From Rhodoferax ferrireducens (GTDB lineage Bacteria > Pseudomonadota > Gammaproteobacteria > Burkholderiales > Burkholderiaceae_C), in the NCBI RefSeq assembly GCF_003347515.1, contig NZ_QEII01000236.1, forward strand, positions 124,001-188,000: a stretch of 64,000 nucleotides of DNA, in the 5' to 3' direction. Each line of letters opens with the position of its first letter. Positions within the stretch are counted from its first letter, which is position 1. The notes under the pieces are model-generated. The model was not told the origin of the DNA and made no database searches. It saw only the letters and a program-made list of their open reading frames with translations. This document shows, in pieces, positions 1 through 11,129 of the stretch. Made by a program: the position numbers and the translations under genes.

Positions 1-56
1 CAGGTACGGTGCCAGTTCTGCAATGGCTTGCAGAGGAGCGGGGTTTTCAGGGCGCT

Positions 57-108
57 ACTTATTTAATAGCTTGATACGCATATAAATAAAGGGCTGGAGC
101 CCATATTT
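57..108 (+). repeat. Dispersed ~55-nt repeat, copy A
   Basis: Forward copy of the dispersed element described in the findings: an AT-rich AATAGCTT half, a CGCATA core and a GGGCTGGAGCC half. It lies downstream of yacG. The flanking bases 1-56 hold no gene I can assign; short open stretches exist in more than one frame, so they may be the edge of a neighbouring gene cut by the window. Confidence 0.6.
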
Positions 109-122
109 ATATAAATCAAAGG

Positions 123-341
123 CTATTGTTCGTCGTCAGTGAGTTGATCTTCTGGCAAGCCCGTGGCGGGCATACGGAAGTCTTCACTGGCCCAGGCACC
201 CAGATCGATATTTTTGCAGCGCTCGCCACAAAAAGGGCGGAATGGGTTGGACGGCGCGTAAACACTGTCTCCACCGCAGGTAGGACAAGTGACCAGTTTG
301 GGCAGATCTGGAGAGGCCTTATCTTGAAGTTTCATGAGCAC
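123..341 (-). CDS. yacG: DNA gyrase inhibitor YacG (small zinc protein)
   Basis: 72-residue protein of the YacG family. In E. coli this protein binds GyrB and inhibits DNA gyrase. The visible signature is one zinc site of four cysteines: C19 and C22 in a CPTC motif, C38 and C42 in an FCGERCK motif, followed by the family's DLGAWA segment and an acidic tail. Length is typical. The gene is last in the run pilB-pilC-pilD-coaE-zapD-yacG and overlaps the end of zapD by 10 nt, so translation is probably coupled. Met3 is an alternative start. Confidence 0.93.
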   Translation of the reverse strand: MLMKLQDKASPDLPKLVTCPTCGGDSVYAPSNPFRPFCGERCKNIDLGAWASEDFRMPATGLPEDQLTDDEQ

Positions 342-1087
342 AAGGTCAATTCAAAAGCAGCATCTTCACCGCAGGCATGGAGTCTGTCATCCTCTCCATG
401 ACGCATGAGTCGGATGGATACCATCAGTCGATTGCCACTGATTTCCGGTATCAGCTTCAGTGAGGAGTCCAGTGCCAGGCGCAACAGTTGAAAGGTTCTC
501 CCCTGGGGAAGATTTTGCTGAAATTGCCCTGCGTTGGCCATCACCTTTTGCGGCGCACCGGAATCCCGCAGCAATTTGAGCAATACGTAAATCGAGTCAG
601 CAAGAGGCGCTAACGTGGACGCCCAACGCTGCAGATCAGTTCGGCGTTGCACGCTTGTTTCGTGCTGCCACGCATAGTAGGCCGGGAGGTCGAACTCGCA
701 GGTTCCACCTGGAATCCCGACCCGGCTCCGTATACTCATAAGCCAGTCATTCTCGGTCAGCGATTGACCCGCTTTCCCAGGCAGACTGCTCAAGGCCATG
801 AAACAACGGTCCAATTTCCCGATCACGTTATCAAGAACGCTTTCGGCAATGGCTGGATTGCCCCGGTATCCGTCCAGAATGTGTTTTTGTTTATCCAGGT
901 CTTTGAGTACGTCGGACTTGAGGTCGGCACGCGCGCCGACATCCATGATCTCGAAGAGCGTGGTCAGCGCGTAGTGGTGATCCAGCGCAGGGTCACGTGC
1001 GACAAGCTCTGTCAAGCGAAGAAACAGGTGTTCCAGTCGCAAATAGGTGCGGATTCGCTCGTTAAAGGGGTATTCGTAAAGGATCAC
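332..1087 (-). CDS. zapD: Cell division protein ZapD
   Basis: 251-residue ZapD (DUF1342) protein. It is a cytoplasmic factor that crosslinks FtsZ filaments and supports Z-ring assembly. Recognition rests on the N-terminal [16 protein letters not shown] segment, the conserved [17 protein letters not shown] block near residues 123-139, full length, and position between coaE and yacG as in other proteobacteria. It starts 26 nt after coaE ends and overlaps yacG at its 3' end. No membrane segment or unusual feature is visible. Confidence 0.95.
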   Translation of the reverse strand: MILYEYPFNERIRTYLRLEHLFLRLTELVARDPALDHHYALTTLFEIMDVGARADLKSDVLKDLDKQKHILDGYRGNPAIAESVLDNVIGKLDRCFMALSSLPGKAGQSLTENDWLMSIRSRVGIPGGTCEFDLPAYYAWQHETSVQRRTDLQRWASTLAPLADSIYVLLKLLRDSGAPQKVMANAGQFQQNLPQGRTFQLLRLALDSSLKLIPEISGNRLMVSIRLMRHGEDDRLHACGEDAAFELTLCS

Positions 1088-1113
1088 GCTTGTTTTTTTC
1101 AGTAGGCCGGATG

Positions 1114-1731
1114 CTACTTGAATGATAGCCCGAAGCGATGCGATATTTGACGTACCTCGCCAGCTAGTTCTGTAAGTGACAGATCGATGTTACAAATGAC
1201 CGTGTCAGCCGCGCACAGACGCCGTTCTCGTCCGACTTGGGATGAGATGATTTTCTCGATGGCGTCGCGCGTCAAATTGCTGCGCGCCATCACCCGGCTG
1301 ATCTGGATTTCTGGCGTGCAATCCACCACCAAAACGTGATCCAGCTTTTGCCGCCAGACGGACGATTCAACCAGCAGGGGAATGTCGAAAACGACGCAAG
1401 CGCGCCCTTCACCTGCCGCAGACGAAGCTTGCCTTTGAGCTTCCAGCCCCACCAGAGGGTGAATGATGGACTCCAACCGTTTGCGCGCTGTTGCGTCGGT
1501 GAAGGCGAGAGCCCGCATTCTTTCCCGGTCCAGCGCGCCGGCGGATGTAATGAACTTCTGACCAAAAGTGGCCGCAATCGATGGCATGGCCAGACCTCCC
1601 ACCGCCGTCAGATCGCGGGCAATGGCATCGGTATCCACTATGGCGGCGCCCAATTCGGCCAGAGATCGGGCAACGGTACTCTTGCCGCTGCCAATACCGC
1701 CGGTGAGTCCAAGCCGGACAATAGGCGCCAC
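1114..1731 (-). CDS. coaE: Dephospho-CoA kinase
   Basis: Catalyses the last step of coenzyme A synthesis, ATP-dependent phosphorylation of dephospho-CoA. The N-terminal P-loop GLTGGIGSGKST is intact and is followed by the DTDAIAR segment and a C-terminal Arg-rich lid, as in CoaE. I chose the GTG at 1731, which gives VAPIVRLGLTGG, a normal family N-terminus. The longer frame would begin with a TTG at 1773 inside pilD. GTG 1731 lies just past the pilD stop (1736) without a clear Shine-Dalgarno, so reinitiation is likely. Start choice is the main uncertainty. Confidence 0.93.
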   Translation of the reverse strand: MAPIVRLGLTGGIGSGKSTVARSLAELGAAIVDTDAIARDLTAVGGLAMPSIAATFGQKFITSAGALDRERMRALAFTDATARKRLESIIHPLVGLEAQRQASSAAGEGRACVVFDIPLLVESSVWRQKLDHVLVVDCTPEIQISRVMARSNLTRDAIEKIISSQVGRERRLCAADTVICNIDLSLTELAGEVRQISHRFGLSFK

Positions 1732-1735
1732 GGCT

Positions 1736-2578
1736 TTACAGCCCAAAGAGGCCGAGAATTGCACCAGGGCCAAAAATCATCGCCGTCAGACCGGAGCCCG
1801 CCAGAAACGGACCAAAAGGCACATAACCACCTTCGCGTAAGCCGCTGGAAAACTTCATGGCAATCCCCACAATGGCCCCAATGACCGAAGCCATCAGAAT
1901 GATCGGCACCAGCGCCTGCCAGCCAAACCAAGCCCCCAGGGCAGCAAAAAGCTTGAAATCACCGAAACCCATGCCCTCCTTGCCGGTGATCAGCTTGAAA
2001 GCCCAATAGATCAACCACAAGGACATATAGCCTGCTACCGCGCCCCAGACAGCGGCTGACAGGGAGACTGGGGTCCATTGAAGGGTGGCTGCGATCAGGC
2101 CGCTCCACAGCAAGGGCAAGGTGATGTCATCTGGTAAAAGCGTGGTGTCCCAGTCGATTAAAGCCAGCGCCAAAATAGATGCGCTAAAGCCGCTCCAGAG
2201 CAGGGCGGTAGGGCTTGCCCCCCATTTCCAGGCGCAATAGAAAAATAGGGCGCCTGTTGCCAGTTCCACCATGGGGTAGCGCAGGCTGATGGGCGTTTTG
2301 CAGGCTGAGCATTTTCCCCGCAAGAACAGGTAGCTCACAACAGGAATGTTTTCATACCACCGGATTTGATGGCCGCACTGTTGGCATCGGGAGCGCGGCA
2401 CACTCAAGTTAAATTTCTCTGCCGAAGGAGATTCAGCGCCCGACAACTCAGCACACTCGGCTTTCCACTGTGCTTCAAGCATCAGGGGTAGCCGGTAAAC
2501 CACGACATTGAGAAAACTGCCGATCAACAAGCCCAGAACGCAGAAAGCGGTGACGTCAAACCATGGTGAAACCTGCAT
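1736..2578 (-). CDS. pilD: Type IV prepilin peptidase / N-methyltransferase
   Basis: 280-residue polytopic A24 aspartic peptidase that cleaves prepilin leader peptides at the inner membrane and N-methylates the new terminus. Seen: the cytoplasmic four-cysteine zinc site (C65, C68, C90, C93), the first catalytic Asp in ALIDWDTTLLPDD near residues 142-151, and the GFGD motif with D207. About eight hydrophobic segments surround these. Its ATG overlaps the pilC stop (TGATG), so the two are translationally coupled. No pilin gene is near, so its substrates are encoded elsewhere. Confidence 0.96.
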   Translation of the reverse strand: MQVSPWFDVTAFCVLGLLIGSFLNVVVYRLPLMLEAQWKAECAELSGAESPSAEKFNLSVPRSRCQQCGHQIRWYENIPVVSYLFLRGKCSACKTPISLRYPMVELATGALFFYCAWKWGASPTALLWSGFSASILALALIDWDTTLLPDDITLPLLWSGLIAATLQWTPVSLSAAVWGAVAGYMSLWLIYWAFKLITGKEGMGFGDFKLFAALGAWFGWQALVPIILMASVIGAIVGIAMKFSSGLREGGYVPFGPFLAGSGLTAMIFGPGAILGLFGL

Positions 2579-3795
2579 CAGACAACCTGCCCCAGTTTGA
2601 AAATTGGCAGGTACATCGCCACCACAATGCCGCCAATCACCGTACCCAGAATAACGATGATGATGGGCTCCATCAGGCTGGAGATGCCCGCCACCATGTC
2701 GTCGACCTCTGCTTCGTAAAAATCAGCGGCCTTGCCGAGCATGTGATCAATCGAGCCCGATTCCTCGCCAATGGAGCACATTTGCAGGACCATGGATGGG
2801 AAGAGATTGGTATTGGTCATGGCAACCGTCAAGGCGGTACCGGTCGATACCTCTTGCTGAATCTTCTTGGTGGCAATTTCGTAGACGGAATTACCTGCGG
2901 CGCCGCCTACAGAATCAAGCGCTTCCACCAATGGCACACCCGCTGCGAACATGGTTGACAAGGTTCGTGTCCAGCGCGCAATACATGATTTATCGACCAG
3001 CGTGCCAAAAATCGGCATCTTGAGCATGATGCGGTCCATGACATGCTGCATTTTTTCGTTGCGTTTCCACGCCTGCATGAAAAAGTAAAAACCACCGCCG
3101 AGGCCACCAAAAATCAACCACCAATAGTTGACAAAAATTTCGCTGATGGCGATCACGGCAAGGGTCGGTGCTGGGAGGTCGGCGCCAAAATTCGAGAAAA
3201 CTTCCTTGAAGGCAGGCACTACAAAAATCATGATGACGGCCGTGACAACAAACGCCACGATCAAGACCGAGATCGGGTACATCAGGGCTGACTTGATTTT
3301 TGACTTGATGGCTTCAGTCTTTTCCATGTAAACCGCAAGCCGGTCCAACAACTGGTCCAAAATGCCCGCGGATTCACCGGCTTCAATCAGGTTGCAGTAG
3401 AGGTTGTCAAAATATAGCGGGTACTTGCGAAATGCTGCGCTCAGTGATGTTCCCGTTTCGACATCGGTACGGATATCGTTGAGCAACTTGGTCACGCTTG
3501 CGTTGGGGTTTCCCCGTCCCACGATGTCAAACGCCTGCAACAGGGGAACGCCTGCTTTCATCATGGTGGCAAGTTGGCGCGTAAAAATGGCAAGATCTTT
3601 GGGCTTGATGGATTTGCCCATGCCCATTCTGCGTTTTTTGATCTTCGTCGGCATCACCCCCTGGCGACGCAGGGCCGCCTGGACCTGGTTCTCGCCCGCC
3701 GCTCTTGTTTCTCCACGTACCTGTTTACCGTTGCGGTCCTTGCCCTGCCATTCGAAGACAAACTCTTTGGCGCCTTTTAATTTTGCGGTTGCCAT
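2578..3795 (-). CDS. pilC: Type IV pilus platform protein PilC
   Basis: 405-residue inner-membrane platform of the type IV pilus (T2SSF/GspF family), which couples the PilB motor to pilin polymerisation. Two related T2SSF domains are visible, about residues 75-195 and 275-395. Each has the family pattern F..QLATM..AGVPL and later a GESAG or GEESG motif. Three long hydrophobic segments anchor it. The N-terminus (FVFEWQGKDRNGKQVRGE) is typical. It follows pilB by 21 nt, with a ribosome-binding site AGGAAAGC just before the ATG. Confidence 0.96.
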   Translation of the reverse strand: MATAKLKGAKEFVFEWQGKDRNGKQVRGETRAAGENQVQAALRRQGVMPTKIKKRRMGMGKSIKPKDLAIFTRQLATMMKAGVPLLQAFDIVGRGNPNASVTKLLNDIRTDVETGTSLSAAFRKYPLYFDNLYCNLIEAGESAGILDQLLDRLAVYMEKTEAIKSKIKSALMYPISVLIVAFVVTAVIMIFVVPAFKEVFSNFGADLPAPTLAVIAISEIFVNYWWLIFGGLGGGFYFFMQAWKRNEKMQHVMDRIMLKMPIFGTLVDKSCIARWTRTLSTMFAAGVPLVEALDSVGGAAGNSVYEIATKKIQQEVSTGTALTVAMTNTNLFPSMVLQMCSIGEESGSIDHMLGKAADFYEAEVDDMVAGISSLMEPIIIVILGTVIGGIVVAMYLPIFKLGQVV

Positions 3796-3816
3796 ATGCT
3801 TTCCTGGATTGATGGT

Positions 3817-5550
3817 TTATTCGTTCGTCACGGCCAGCACTTCTTCCAGCGAAGTTAAACCCAATTTGGCTTTATGCAGGCCGGCTTGCCTGAGCGTGCG
3901 AACACCTTCGCGCTTGGCTTGTTCGGCGATCTCCATGGCGTTACCGTCGCGCAGGATGATGCGCTGGATTTCTTCGCTGATGGGCATAACTTGGTAGAGG
4001 CCCACGCGCCCTTTGTAGCCGTTGTTACACATGGAGCAACCGACGGCACGATAAGAGACCCAGGAATCCTTGAGTTCATCGTCGTTGTAGCCGGCATCGA
4101 TCAGCACTTTCTTGGTGATGTCGATTGGGGTTTTGCAGTTCGGGCAAAGACGACGCGCCAAGCGCTGCGCCGTAATGAGGATTACGCTGGAGGCGATGTT
4201 AAATGGCGCAATGCCCATATTACGCATGCGCGTCAATGTGGTTGGTGCGTCGTTGGTGTGAAGTGTGGAGAGCACCAGGTGACCAGTCTGTGCCGCCTTG
4301 ATGGAGATATCGGCCGTTTCAAGATCCCGGACTTCTCCCACCATGATGATGTCCGGGTCCTGGCGCAGGAATGATTTGAGCGCCACTGCAAAAGTAAGTC
4401 CTGCCTTTTCATTGACATTGACCTGATTGACGCCCGGTAAATTGATCTCGCAAGGATCTTCGGCCGTGGCAATGTTGACCCCTGGTTTGTTCAACATGTT
4501 CAGGCATGTGTACAAGGAGACCGTTTTGCCTGAGCCGGTGGGCCCTGTGACCAGTATCATGCCGTACGGCCGGCCAATGGCTTGCACCAGCCGTTCCTTT
4601 TCTTCCGGTTCGTAGCCCAAGGCATCAATACCCAGTCTGGCGCTGCTCGGGTCGAGTATGCGGATCACAATTTTTTCGCCAAATAGGGTAGGCAAGGTGC
4701 TGACCCGAAAGTCGATTACCCGGTCCGGCCCAATCTTCAGTTTCATCTTGCCGTCTTGGGGGACCCGTTTTTCCGAGATGTCCATTCTCGAAATAACCTT
4801 GATGCGCGAGGCCAGCTTGTCTTTGATGGCTATGGGAGGAGACGCGATTTCCCTGAGTTCTCCGTCAATCCGGAATCGGACGCGGTAATTGTGTTCATAC
4901 GGTTCAAAGTGCAGATCGGAGGCGCGCATGCTGAAGGCATCCAGCAGCATTTTGTGCAGGAACTTGACTACCGGCGCATCTTCAACTTCTGAAACCGTGG
5001 CGTCGGAGCTGTCCGTGACGGCCTCTGCCATCGACTCATCGAACTCGAACTCGCTGCCAATGATGTGCTCCATCGTTTCCGATGCCGTCGCCACGTTGGC
5101 GGTGACCAGTTTCAGCAGCTTGTCGTATTCGGCAATGACCCAGTCAACCCCCATTTGGGTAGCAAACTTGATCTTTTCAGCCGCTTGTTGATCGGAAGGA
5201 TCGGCCGTGGCAACAATCAGCCGGTTATTGCGTTTGCTCAAGACGACAACGCGATAGTCAACGCAAATTTTGCTGTCCAGAAGGCCTTTGGGGAGGCGTT
5301 GCGGATCGATGGCATCGAGATCCACCAACGGTGCCCCGAACGCGGAAGACATGGTGTGCGCCAGGTCAGACGCTGAAACCACCCCCGACCCGGTCAGTTC
5401 GGCGATAAAGCTGGTGCGACTACTTTTGGCTTTGCTGTAGATATCTTCCGCTGATTTTTGCCCTAGTTTTCCTGCCAGAACAAGGGCACGGCCCAATCCC
5501 GGAAGCGCAGTGCTGGGGGATTCAGATTGAGTGGTATCGACTGCGGCCAT
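3817..5550 (-). CDS. pilB: Type IV pilus assembly ATPase PilB
   Basis: 577-residue cytoplasmic hexameric ATPase that drives pilus extension. Domain order: an N-terminal MshEN-like domain (about 25-160), an N2 linker domain, then the GspE-type motor. Visible motifs are Walker A GPTGSGKT near residue 335, the Asp box and Walker B (DIIMVGEVRD), and a His-box TGHLVLSTLHTND. A C-terminal four-cysteine zinc site (CPNC near 470 and CSMC near 508) distinguishes PilB from the retraction ATPases. It is the first gene of the pilBCD-coaE-zapD-yacG run. Confidence 0.96.
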   Translation of the reverse strand: MAAVDTTQSESPSTALPGLGRALVLAGKLGQKSAEDIYSKAKSSRTSFIAELTGSGVVSASDLAHTMSSAFGAPLVDLDAIDPQRLPKGLLDSKICVDYRVVVLSKRNNRLIVATADPSDQQAAEKIKFATQMGVDWVIAEYDKLLKLVTANVATASETMEHIIGSEFEFDESMAEAVTDSSDATVSEVEDAPVVKFLHKMLLDAFSMRASDLHFEPYEHNYRVRFRIDGELREIASPPIAIKDKLASRIKVISRMDISEKRVPQDGKMKLKIGPDRVIDFRVSTLPTLFGEKIVIRILDPSSARLGIDALGYEPEEKERLVQAIGRPYGMILVTGPTGSGKTVSLYTCLNMLNKPGVNIATAEDPCEINLPGVNQVNVNEKAGLTFAVALKSFLRQDPDIIMVGEVRDLETADISIKAAQTGHLVLSTLHTNDAPTTLTRMRNMGIAPFNIASSVILITAQRLARRLCPNCKTPIDITKKVLIDAGYNDDELKDSWVSYRAVGCSMCNNGYKGRVGLYQVMPISEEIQRIILRDGNAMEIAEQAKREGVRTLRQAGLHKAKLGLTSLEEVLAVTNE

Positions 5551-5611
5551 AGGCCAAGAATGTACTACGTCGGGAGGGGCCTTATCGAATCATCATCGAT
5601 TGCTAGTCGAT

Positions 5612-5641
5612 AAAAATTTAAAGGTGCAGCGTCCGGCTGCA
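5612..5641 (-). terminator. Possible terminator downstream of tRNA-Pro
   Basis: Read on the minus strand, TGCAGC and GCTGCA form a 6-bp stem around a CGGAC loop, followed by CCTTTAAATTTTT. It sits about 30 nt downstream of the tRNA. The stem is short and the T-run is interrupted, so this is tentative. Confidence 0.4.
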
Positions 5642-5669
5642 AGGACGTTGTTTGAGAAGGGATAATTTA

Positions 5670-5746
<77 letters not shown>

Positions 5747-5774
5747 ATATTTCTGTCGCCCGTCGCACGCAGTG

Positions 5775-6725
5775 TCAATACTGGCGCTCAAGCAGCTGAG
5801 TTGACAATTGTATCAAACACTCGGTATGCGGCCCCGCCGGAAGTCGTCCGGCGGCGGCGCTGGCTCGTTGCGCCTCCTGCATCGCCGCCAGGCGAGCAAC
5901 GTCCAGTGCACCCGTTGTTTTCACGATGTTGACTACTTGATCCAGCATTGATACATCTCCGGTCTCAATCGCTTCTCGGATAACGGTCTTCTGGCCGGCA
6001 GTGCCTCGTTGCATCGCCGCAATCAGCGGCAGCGTGGTTTTGCCTTCGCGCAAGTCGTCGCCCAGATTTTTTCCCATGACATCGGCATCGCCCGTGTAGT
6101 CAAGCAGATCATCAATGACCTGGAAGGCGGTGCCGAGTGCCTGGCCATAAACGGCGCAAGCGTCTTCCATCTCGGGTGAGCTGCCAGCGAGAATCGCGCC
6201 AACCCTGGCGCTGGCTTCAAATAATTTTGCGGTTTTGGAGCGGATGACCTGAAGGTAACCTGCTTCGTCCAATGATGCGTTGTGCATGTTCATCAACTGC
6301 AACACTTCGCCTTCGGCGATGACGTTGGTGGCATCGGCAAGAACTTGCATCACGCGCATGTTTTGGGCGTCGACCATCATCTGAAAGGCCCGAGAATATA
6401 AGAAGTCGCCGACCAGCACACTGGCAGGGTTGCCGAAAGTTTCGTTGGCTGTGGGATTGCCCCGTCGCAAGGCAGAGTCGTCGACCACGTCGTCGTGCAA
6501 CAGGGTCGCGGTGTGAATGAACTCCACGACTGCGGCCAAATTGAAGCGCTGTTCGCCACGATAGCCTAGTGCGCCGCTGGTCAGTAGCAGCAGGGCTGGC
6601 CTCAAACGCTTGCCTCCGGCTGCGATGATGTAACGCGACACTTGGCCGATCAGCGGCACTCCGGAGTTCAATCGCAGGGCAATGACTTGATCGACCTCAC
6701 GCATATCGTGCGTGATGATCGACAT
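5775..6725 (-). CDS. ispB: Octaprenyl diphosphate synthase (trans-polyprenyl synthase)
   Basis: 316-residue long-chain trans-prenyl diphosphate synthase that makes the ubiquinone side chain from FPP and IPP. Key motifs: GGKRLRP (IPP binding), the first aspartate-rich motif DDVVDD at about 78-83, GDFLYSRAF, and the second motif DDLLDY at about 204-209. I start at the ATG at 6725 (MSIITHDM); the longer frame would begin with TTG. It diverges from rplU, the usual ispB / rplU-rpmA arrangement of proteobacteria. Several ubiquinone genes (ubiE, ubiJ, ubiB) lie elsewhere in the window. Confidence 0.94.
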   Translation of the reverse strand: MSIITHDMREVDQVIALRLNSGVPLIGQVSRYIIAAGGKRLRPALLLLTSGALGYRGEQRFNLAAVVEFIHTATLLHDDVVDDSALRRGNPTANETFGNPASVLVGDFLYSRAFQMMVDAQNMRVMQVLADATNVIAEGEVLQLMNMHNASLDEAGYLQVIRSKTAKLFEASARVGAILAGSSPEMEDACAVYGQALGTAFQVIDDLLDYTGDADVMGKNLGDDLREGKTTLPLIAAMQRGTAGQKTVIREAIETGDVSMLDQVVNIVKTTGALDVARLAAMQEAQRASAAAGRLPAGPHTECLIQLSTQLLERQY

Positions 6726-6829
6726 GGAAGAAGCGGGGCTGGATGGAATAACTTGCAAGACAAATGACCAGTTGTATGCGCGGATTATAGAAAGCTGAAT
6801 GCACTCAAACCTGATCGGAATGGCCTCGA

Positions 6830-6858
6830 TTGCTGTTTATACAACGCTGCGCTATAAT
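6830..6858 (+). promoter_or_regulatory. Sigma-70-type promoter for rplU-rpmA
   Basis: TTGCTG at 6830-6835 and a perfect TATAAT at 6853-6858 are separated by 17 bp. The rplU start codon is 50 nt downstream, preceded by a GAAGAGG ribosome-binding site. Position and spacing fit the main promoter of the ribosomal protein genes. Confidence 0.7.
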
Positions 6859-6907
6859 TTATGGCTCTGAGAAAATTCGTTCCCGGAGCTAAATTGAAGA
6901 GGTCAAC

Positions 6908-7219
6908 ATGTACGCGGTCATAAAAACCGGCGGCAAGCAATATCGGGTTGCAGCCGGCGAAAAAATTAAAGTAGAACAGATTGCTGCGGACGTAGGCCAA
7001 GAGATTGTGTTCAACGAGGTTCTGGCGGTCGGCAACGGCGCAGATCTGAAAGTGGGTACTCCCTTGGTGTCCGGCGCAACCGTGAGTGTCACAGTATTGG
7101 CTCACGGTAAGCACGACAAGGTCAGCATTTTTAAAATGCGTCGTCGTAAGCATTACCAGAAACGTCAAGGTCATCGTCAACAGTTCACTGAACTGCTGAT
7201 TGGTGCGATTGTGGCTTAA
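6908..7219 (+). CDS. rplU: 50S ribosomal protein L21
   Basis: 103-residue bL21 of the large ribosomal subunit. It begins [14 protein letters not shown], contains the [11 protein letters not shown] segment, and ends with the basic stretch [16 protein letters not shown] that contacts 23S rRNA. Length is exactly that of E. coli L21. It is followed after 12 nt by rpmA and shares the promoter just upstream. Confidence 0.98.
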   Translation: MYAVIKTGGKQYRVAAGEKIKVEQIAADVGQEIVFNEVLAVGNGADLKVGTPLVSGATVSVTVLAHGKHDKVSIFKMRRRKHYQKRQGHRQQFTELLIGAIVA

Positions 7220-7231
7220 GAGGTACGGGTC

Positions 7232-7489
7232 ATGGCACAGAAAAAAGGCGGCGGCTCTACGCGAAACGGGCGCGATTCGAAGCCCAAAATGCTCGGTGTG
7301 AAGAAGTTCGGTGGTGAGTTGATCGGCGCAGGCGCCATCATTGTTCGCCAACGTGGTACCAAGTTCCATCCCGGAACCAATGTCGGCATCGGCAAGGATC
7401 ACACGCTGTTTGCACTGGTAAACGGCAATGTATTGTTCACCACCAAAGGTGCATTGAACAAGCAGACGGTGAGCGTTATCTCGGCATAA
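7232..7489 (+). CDS. rpmA: 50S ribosomal protein L27
   Basis: 85-residue bL27, whose N-terminal tail reaches the peptidyl transferase centre. The diagnostic start [16 protein letters not shown] and the block [15 protein letters not shown] are visible. No N-terminal propeptide of the Firmicutes type is present. It is cotranscribed with rplU, and a strong intrinsic terminator follows 24 nt after its stop, before obg. Confidence 0.98.
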   Translation: MAQKKGGGSTRNGRDSKPKMLGVKKFGGELIGAGAIIVRQRGTKFHPGTNVGIGKDHTLFALVNGNVLFTTKGALNKQTVSVISA

Positions 7490-7513
7490 TTTGCAGGGAA
7501 CTCCCAATTGAGA

Positions 7514-7537
7514 CCCTGCGCGCTGCGCGGGGTTTTT
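7514..7537 (+). terminator. Intrinsic terminator after rpmA
   Basis: CCCTGCGC pairs with GCGCGGGG (8-bp stem with one G-T pair, 3-nt loop) and is followed directly by TTTTT. It separates the ribosomal protein pair from obg, although readthrough may still supply obg. Confidence 0.85.
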
Positions 7538-7646
7538 CGTTTATAAAGCCTGATTCCGTTTTTAGTTCAATGCGAGATTAGGCAAACCGTCGCTGGCAGT
7601 GTTTCGACAAGGCCGGACGGGCCAACCACTTGGCGCATTGAAGTAG

Positions 7647-8729
<1,083 letters not shown>

Positions 8730-8740
8730 GGCGAGAGTGC

Positions 8741-8793
8741 TATTATTTATATAGCTATTTGCGCTTGACTGACGGGCGCTACAGGCCAAAATG
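8741..8793 (+). repeat. Dispersed ~55-nt repeat, copy B
   Basis: Forward copy filling the obg-proB gap (AGCTATTTGCGC ... GGGCGCTACAGGCC). Its last bases run into the proB start codon at 8791, so it forms the proB leader. Confidence 0.7.
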
Positions 8794-9927
8794 ACAATAG
8801 AAACAGCTTCGTTCGTGCTGCGTGATGCCCGGCGCATCGTCGTTAAAGTGGGCTCCAGCCTGGTGACCAATGAGGGGCGCGGGCTGGACGAGACGGCGAT
8901 TGGCGAATGGTGCCGCCAGATGTCCCTTCTGGTGCGTGGTGGGCGCGAAGTCATCATGGTGTCCAGCGGTGCCATTGCCGAAGGTATGAAGCGCTTGGGC
9001 TGGACCAGTCGGCCGCACGAAATCCATGAACTGCAAGCCGCTGCTGCGGTCGGCCAGATGGGACTGGCACATGCATACGAGACCAACTTGCGTGAAAACG
9101 GCTTGGGCAGCGCGCAGGTGCTGCTGACCCACGCTGATCTGGCTGATCGGGAGCGCTATCTCAACGCGCGTTCCACCTTGCTGACTTTGCTCAAGCTGGG
9201 CGTTGTGCCGGTGATCAATGAAAACGATACGGTGGTGAATGACGAAATCAAGTTTGGTGACAACGACACATTGGGTGCGCTGGTGGCCAACTTGGTGGAA
9301 GCGGATGCCTTGGTCATCCTGACGGACCAAAAAGGGCTGTTCACGGCTGATCCACGCAAGGATACGTCGGCATCGTTTGTCCATGAAGCCAAGGCCGGTG
9401 ACCCGGCGCTTGAGGCCATGGCCGGTGGCGCTGGATCGAGTCTGGGGCGCGGCGGCATGATTACCAAAATTCTGGCGGCCAAGCGGGCAGCCGGATCGGG
9501 TGCCTCCACCGTGATCGCCTGGGGGCGCGAGCCTGACGTTTTGGTCCGATTGACCGAAGGTGAGTCGATTGGCACATTGCTGGTTGCACAGACGCAGAAA
9601 ACGCAGGCACGCAAACAGTGGATTGCCGATCATCTGCAACTGCGGGGCTCCGTCACAGTCGATGCCGGCGCCGTTGACAAGTTGCGTGATGACGGGAAAA
9701 GTCTATTGCCTATCGGCATGACGGCTGTGGACGGGGATTTTTCACGGGGTGATGTGATCGCGATCCGTGACGTCTTGGGTGCCGAGATGGCGCGCGGGCT
9801 GGCCAATTACGCCAGCGCCGAGGCACGGCTCATCTGCCGCAAGGCCTCCACCGAAATTGAGAAACTGTTGGGCTACGTGGCTGAGCCCGAAATGGTGCAC
9901 CGGGACAACTTGGTTCTGACCCGGTAA
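8791..9927 (+). CDS. proB: Glutamate 5-kinase
   Basis: 378-residue enzyme for the first step of proline synthesis, phosphorylating glutamate to gamma-glutamyl phosphate. The amino acid kinase domain (about 12-260) shows [11 protein letters not shown] at its start, the [10 protein letters not shown] motif, and the substrate loop [21 protein letters not shown]-terminal PUA domain (about 285-365) completes the E. coli-like architecture. proA is not in this window. A dispersed repeat occupies the space between obg and proB, leaving no canonical Shine-Dalgarno in front of the ATG. Confidence 0.97.
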   Translation: MTIETASFVLRDARRIVVKVGSSLVTNEGRGLDETAIGEWCRQMSLLVRGGREVIMVSSGAIAEGMKRLGWTSRPHEIHELQAAAAVGQMGLAHAYETNLRENGLGSAQVLLTHADLADRERYLNARSTLLTLLKLGVVPVINENDTVVNDEIKFGDNDTLGALVANLVEADALVILTDQKGLFTADPRKDTSASFVHEAKAGDPALEAMAGGAGSSLGRGGMITKILAAKRAAGSGASTVIAWGREPDVLVRLTEGESIGTLLVAQTQKTQARKQWIADHLQLRGSVTVDAGAVDKLRDDGKSLLPIGMTAVDGDFSRGDVIAIRDVLGAEMARGLANYASAEARLICRKASTEIEKLLGYVAEPEMVHRDNLVLTR

Positions 9928-9960
9928 GTTCCAAGTCGCACCAAGGCCTCACGCCAGTCC

Positions 9961-10464
9961 TTAACGGGACTGCGCGTGACCCGAGTTCTGCAGCGCGTGA
10001 ACGATGGCCGTCGCCGAACTGGCTGACGTCGAGCGACCTTCACAAACCCCTTGCCGAGCGAGCGCCATGGCATGCTTTGATGGCAAGTTGTCGTCGAGTC
10101 CTTGCCATTGCGGATTTTGCACCGAAGACCATTGCCCGCTGGCGGTGTAACGGGCATAGGTCTTGAACTCCCCGGTGGCGCAGCGAATTCCCTCGTACAT
10201 GGCATTGATCGACCCTGTTGCATTTGACGCGACCACCACATAACGGACGATGCCGTCAGGTGTAATGGTCAAGGTGGCCGGATCGACACCAAAGCGCAGG
10301 GAGACATATTTCGGCATCTCAATCGAAATCAGCCGGTCTTTGTTAAATGCCGGCGGCAGAGGTGTTTCGGTTTCCTTCCAATCAGGGTCCGTCACCACCT
10401 GCGCAGACGCACCCAGTGCCATCAGCATCAGGCCAAGCCAGAAAATTCTCTTTTTAAACTTCAT
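9961..10464 (-). CDS. CNP1-like family protein, exported
   Basis: 167 residues. The N-terminal 22 residues ([20 protein letters not shown]) form a signal peptide ending in AQ. The mature part carries the [12 protein letters not shown] and [15 protein letters not shown] blocks that I associate with the CNP1-like family of betaproteobacteria, whose function is unknown. Two cysteines, one in GIRCATG and one in RQGVCEG, could form a disulfide in the periplasm. The gene overlaps the 3' end of rppH by 11 nt, so the two are one transcript. Confidence 0.75.
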   Translation of the reverse strand: MKFKKRIFWLGLMLMALGASAQVVTDPDWKETETPLPPAFNKDRLISIEMPKYVSLRFGVDPATLTITPDGIVRYVVVASNATGSINAMYEGIRCATGEFKTYARYTASGQWSSVQNPQWQGLDDNLPSKHAMALARQGVCEGRSTSASSATAIVHALQNSGHAQSR

Positions 10465-11101
10465 TCGACTTCTCGGTCATGACCGGAAAAGAGCCGGTAT
10501 GTGGATCCGGCTCGAATGAGCCGCCGGGTGGCAACTCGAAATTGGCACCTGGCAGGGCGTCAAACGCCCCATCCTGGTCGTGCGGGCGCATGCCTTGGCG
10601 CAGGAATCGGTTGCGGTGCTCGTTGCGCGGCAGGTAGCGCGCCAGTTCAGTCAGCGCCGTTTCGTAAACGCCGCGTTTGAACTCAACCACCGCATCCAGC
10701 GGCACCCAGTAATCATTCCAGCGCCAGGCGTCGAATTCGGGATGGTCCGTAGCACGCAGGTTCAAATCCCAGTCGTGACCCACCAGTTGAAGCAAGAACC
10801 AGATTTGTTTCTGGCCTTTGTAATGGCCGCGCGCATCGCGGCGAATGTATCTGTCCGGCACCTCGTAGCGCAACCAGTCTCGGGTGCGGGCCACAATGCG
10901 AATATGCTCACGATAGAGCCCGACTTCCTCGTGCAGTTCGCGCACCATGGCTTGCTCGGGGGTTTCACCCCGGTCAATGCCACCCTGCGGAAACTGCCAT
11001 GAGTGTGTACGAATTCGCTTGCCCCAGAACACCTGGTTTTTCTGGTTGAGCAGGACGATGCCGACGTTGGGCCTAAAGCCGTCCCGGTCAAGCATAATCA
11101 A
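10454..11101 (-). CDS. rppH: RNA pyrophosphohydrolase RppH (Nudix)
   Basis: 215-residue Nudix hydrolase that removes pyrophosphate from 5' ends of mRNA, which starts RNase E-dependent decay. The N-terminus [16 protein letters not shown] and the WQFPQGGID lead into a Nudix box at about residues 40-62 (GGIDRGET ... RELHEEVGL). The protein is roughly 40 residues longer than E. coli RppH because of a Pro/Gly-rich, low-complexity C-terminal tail, typical for betaproteobacterial orthologues. It diverges from proS. Confidence 0.95.
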   Translation of the reverse strand: MIMLDRDGFRPNVGIVLLNQKNQVFWGKRIRTHSWQFPQGGIDRGETPEQAMVRELHEEVGLYREHIRIVARTRDWLRYEVPDRYIRRDARGHYKGQKQIWFLLQLVGHDWDLNLRATDHPEFDAWRWNDYWVPLDAVVEFKRGVYETALTELARYLPRNEHRNRFLRQGMRPHDQDGAFDALPGANFELPPGGSFEPDPHTGSFPVMTEKSNEV

Positions 11102-11129
11102 ACCCCAATTTTTAAACTGTGTCCATTAT

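Noticed and set aside
1-56. Possible gene end at the left edge (protein-like reading in more than one frame)
   Set aside because: Only about 50 bases are present, frames on both strands look plausible, and no family could be recognised, so no CDS is called.
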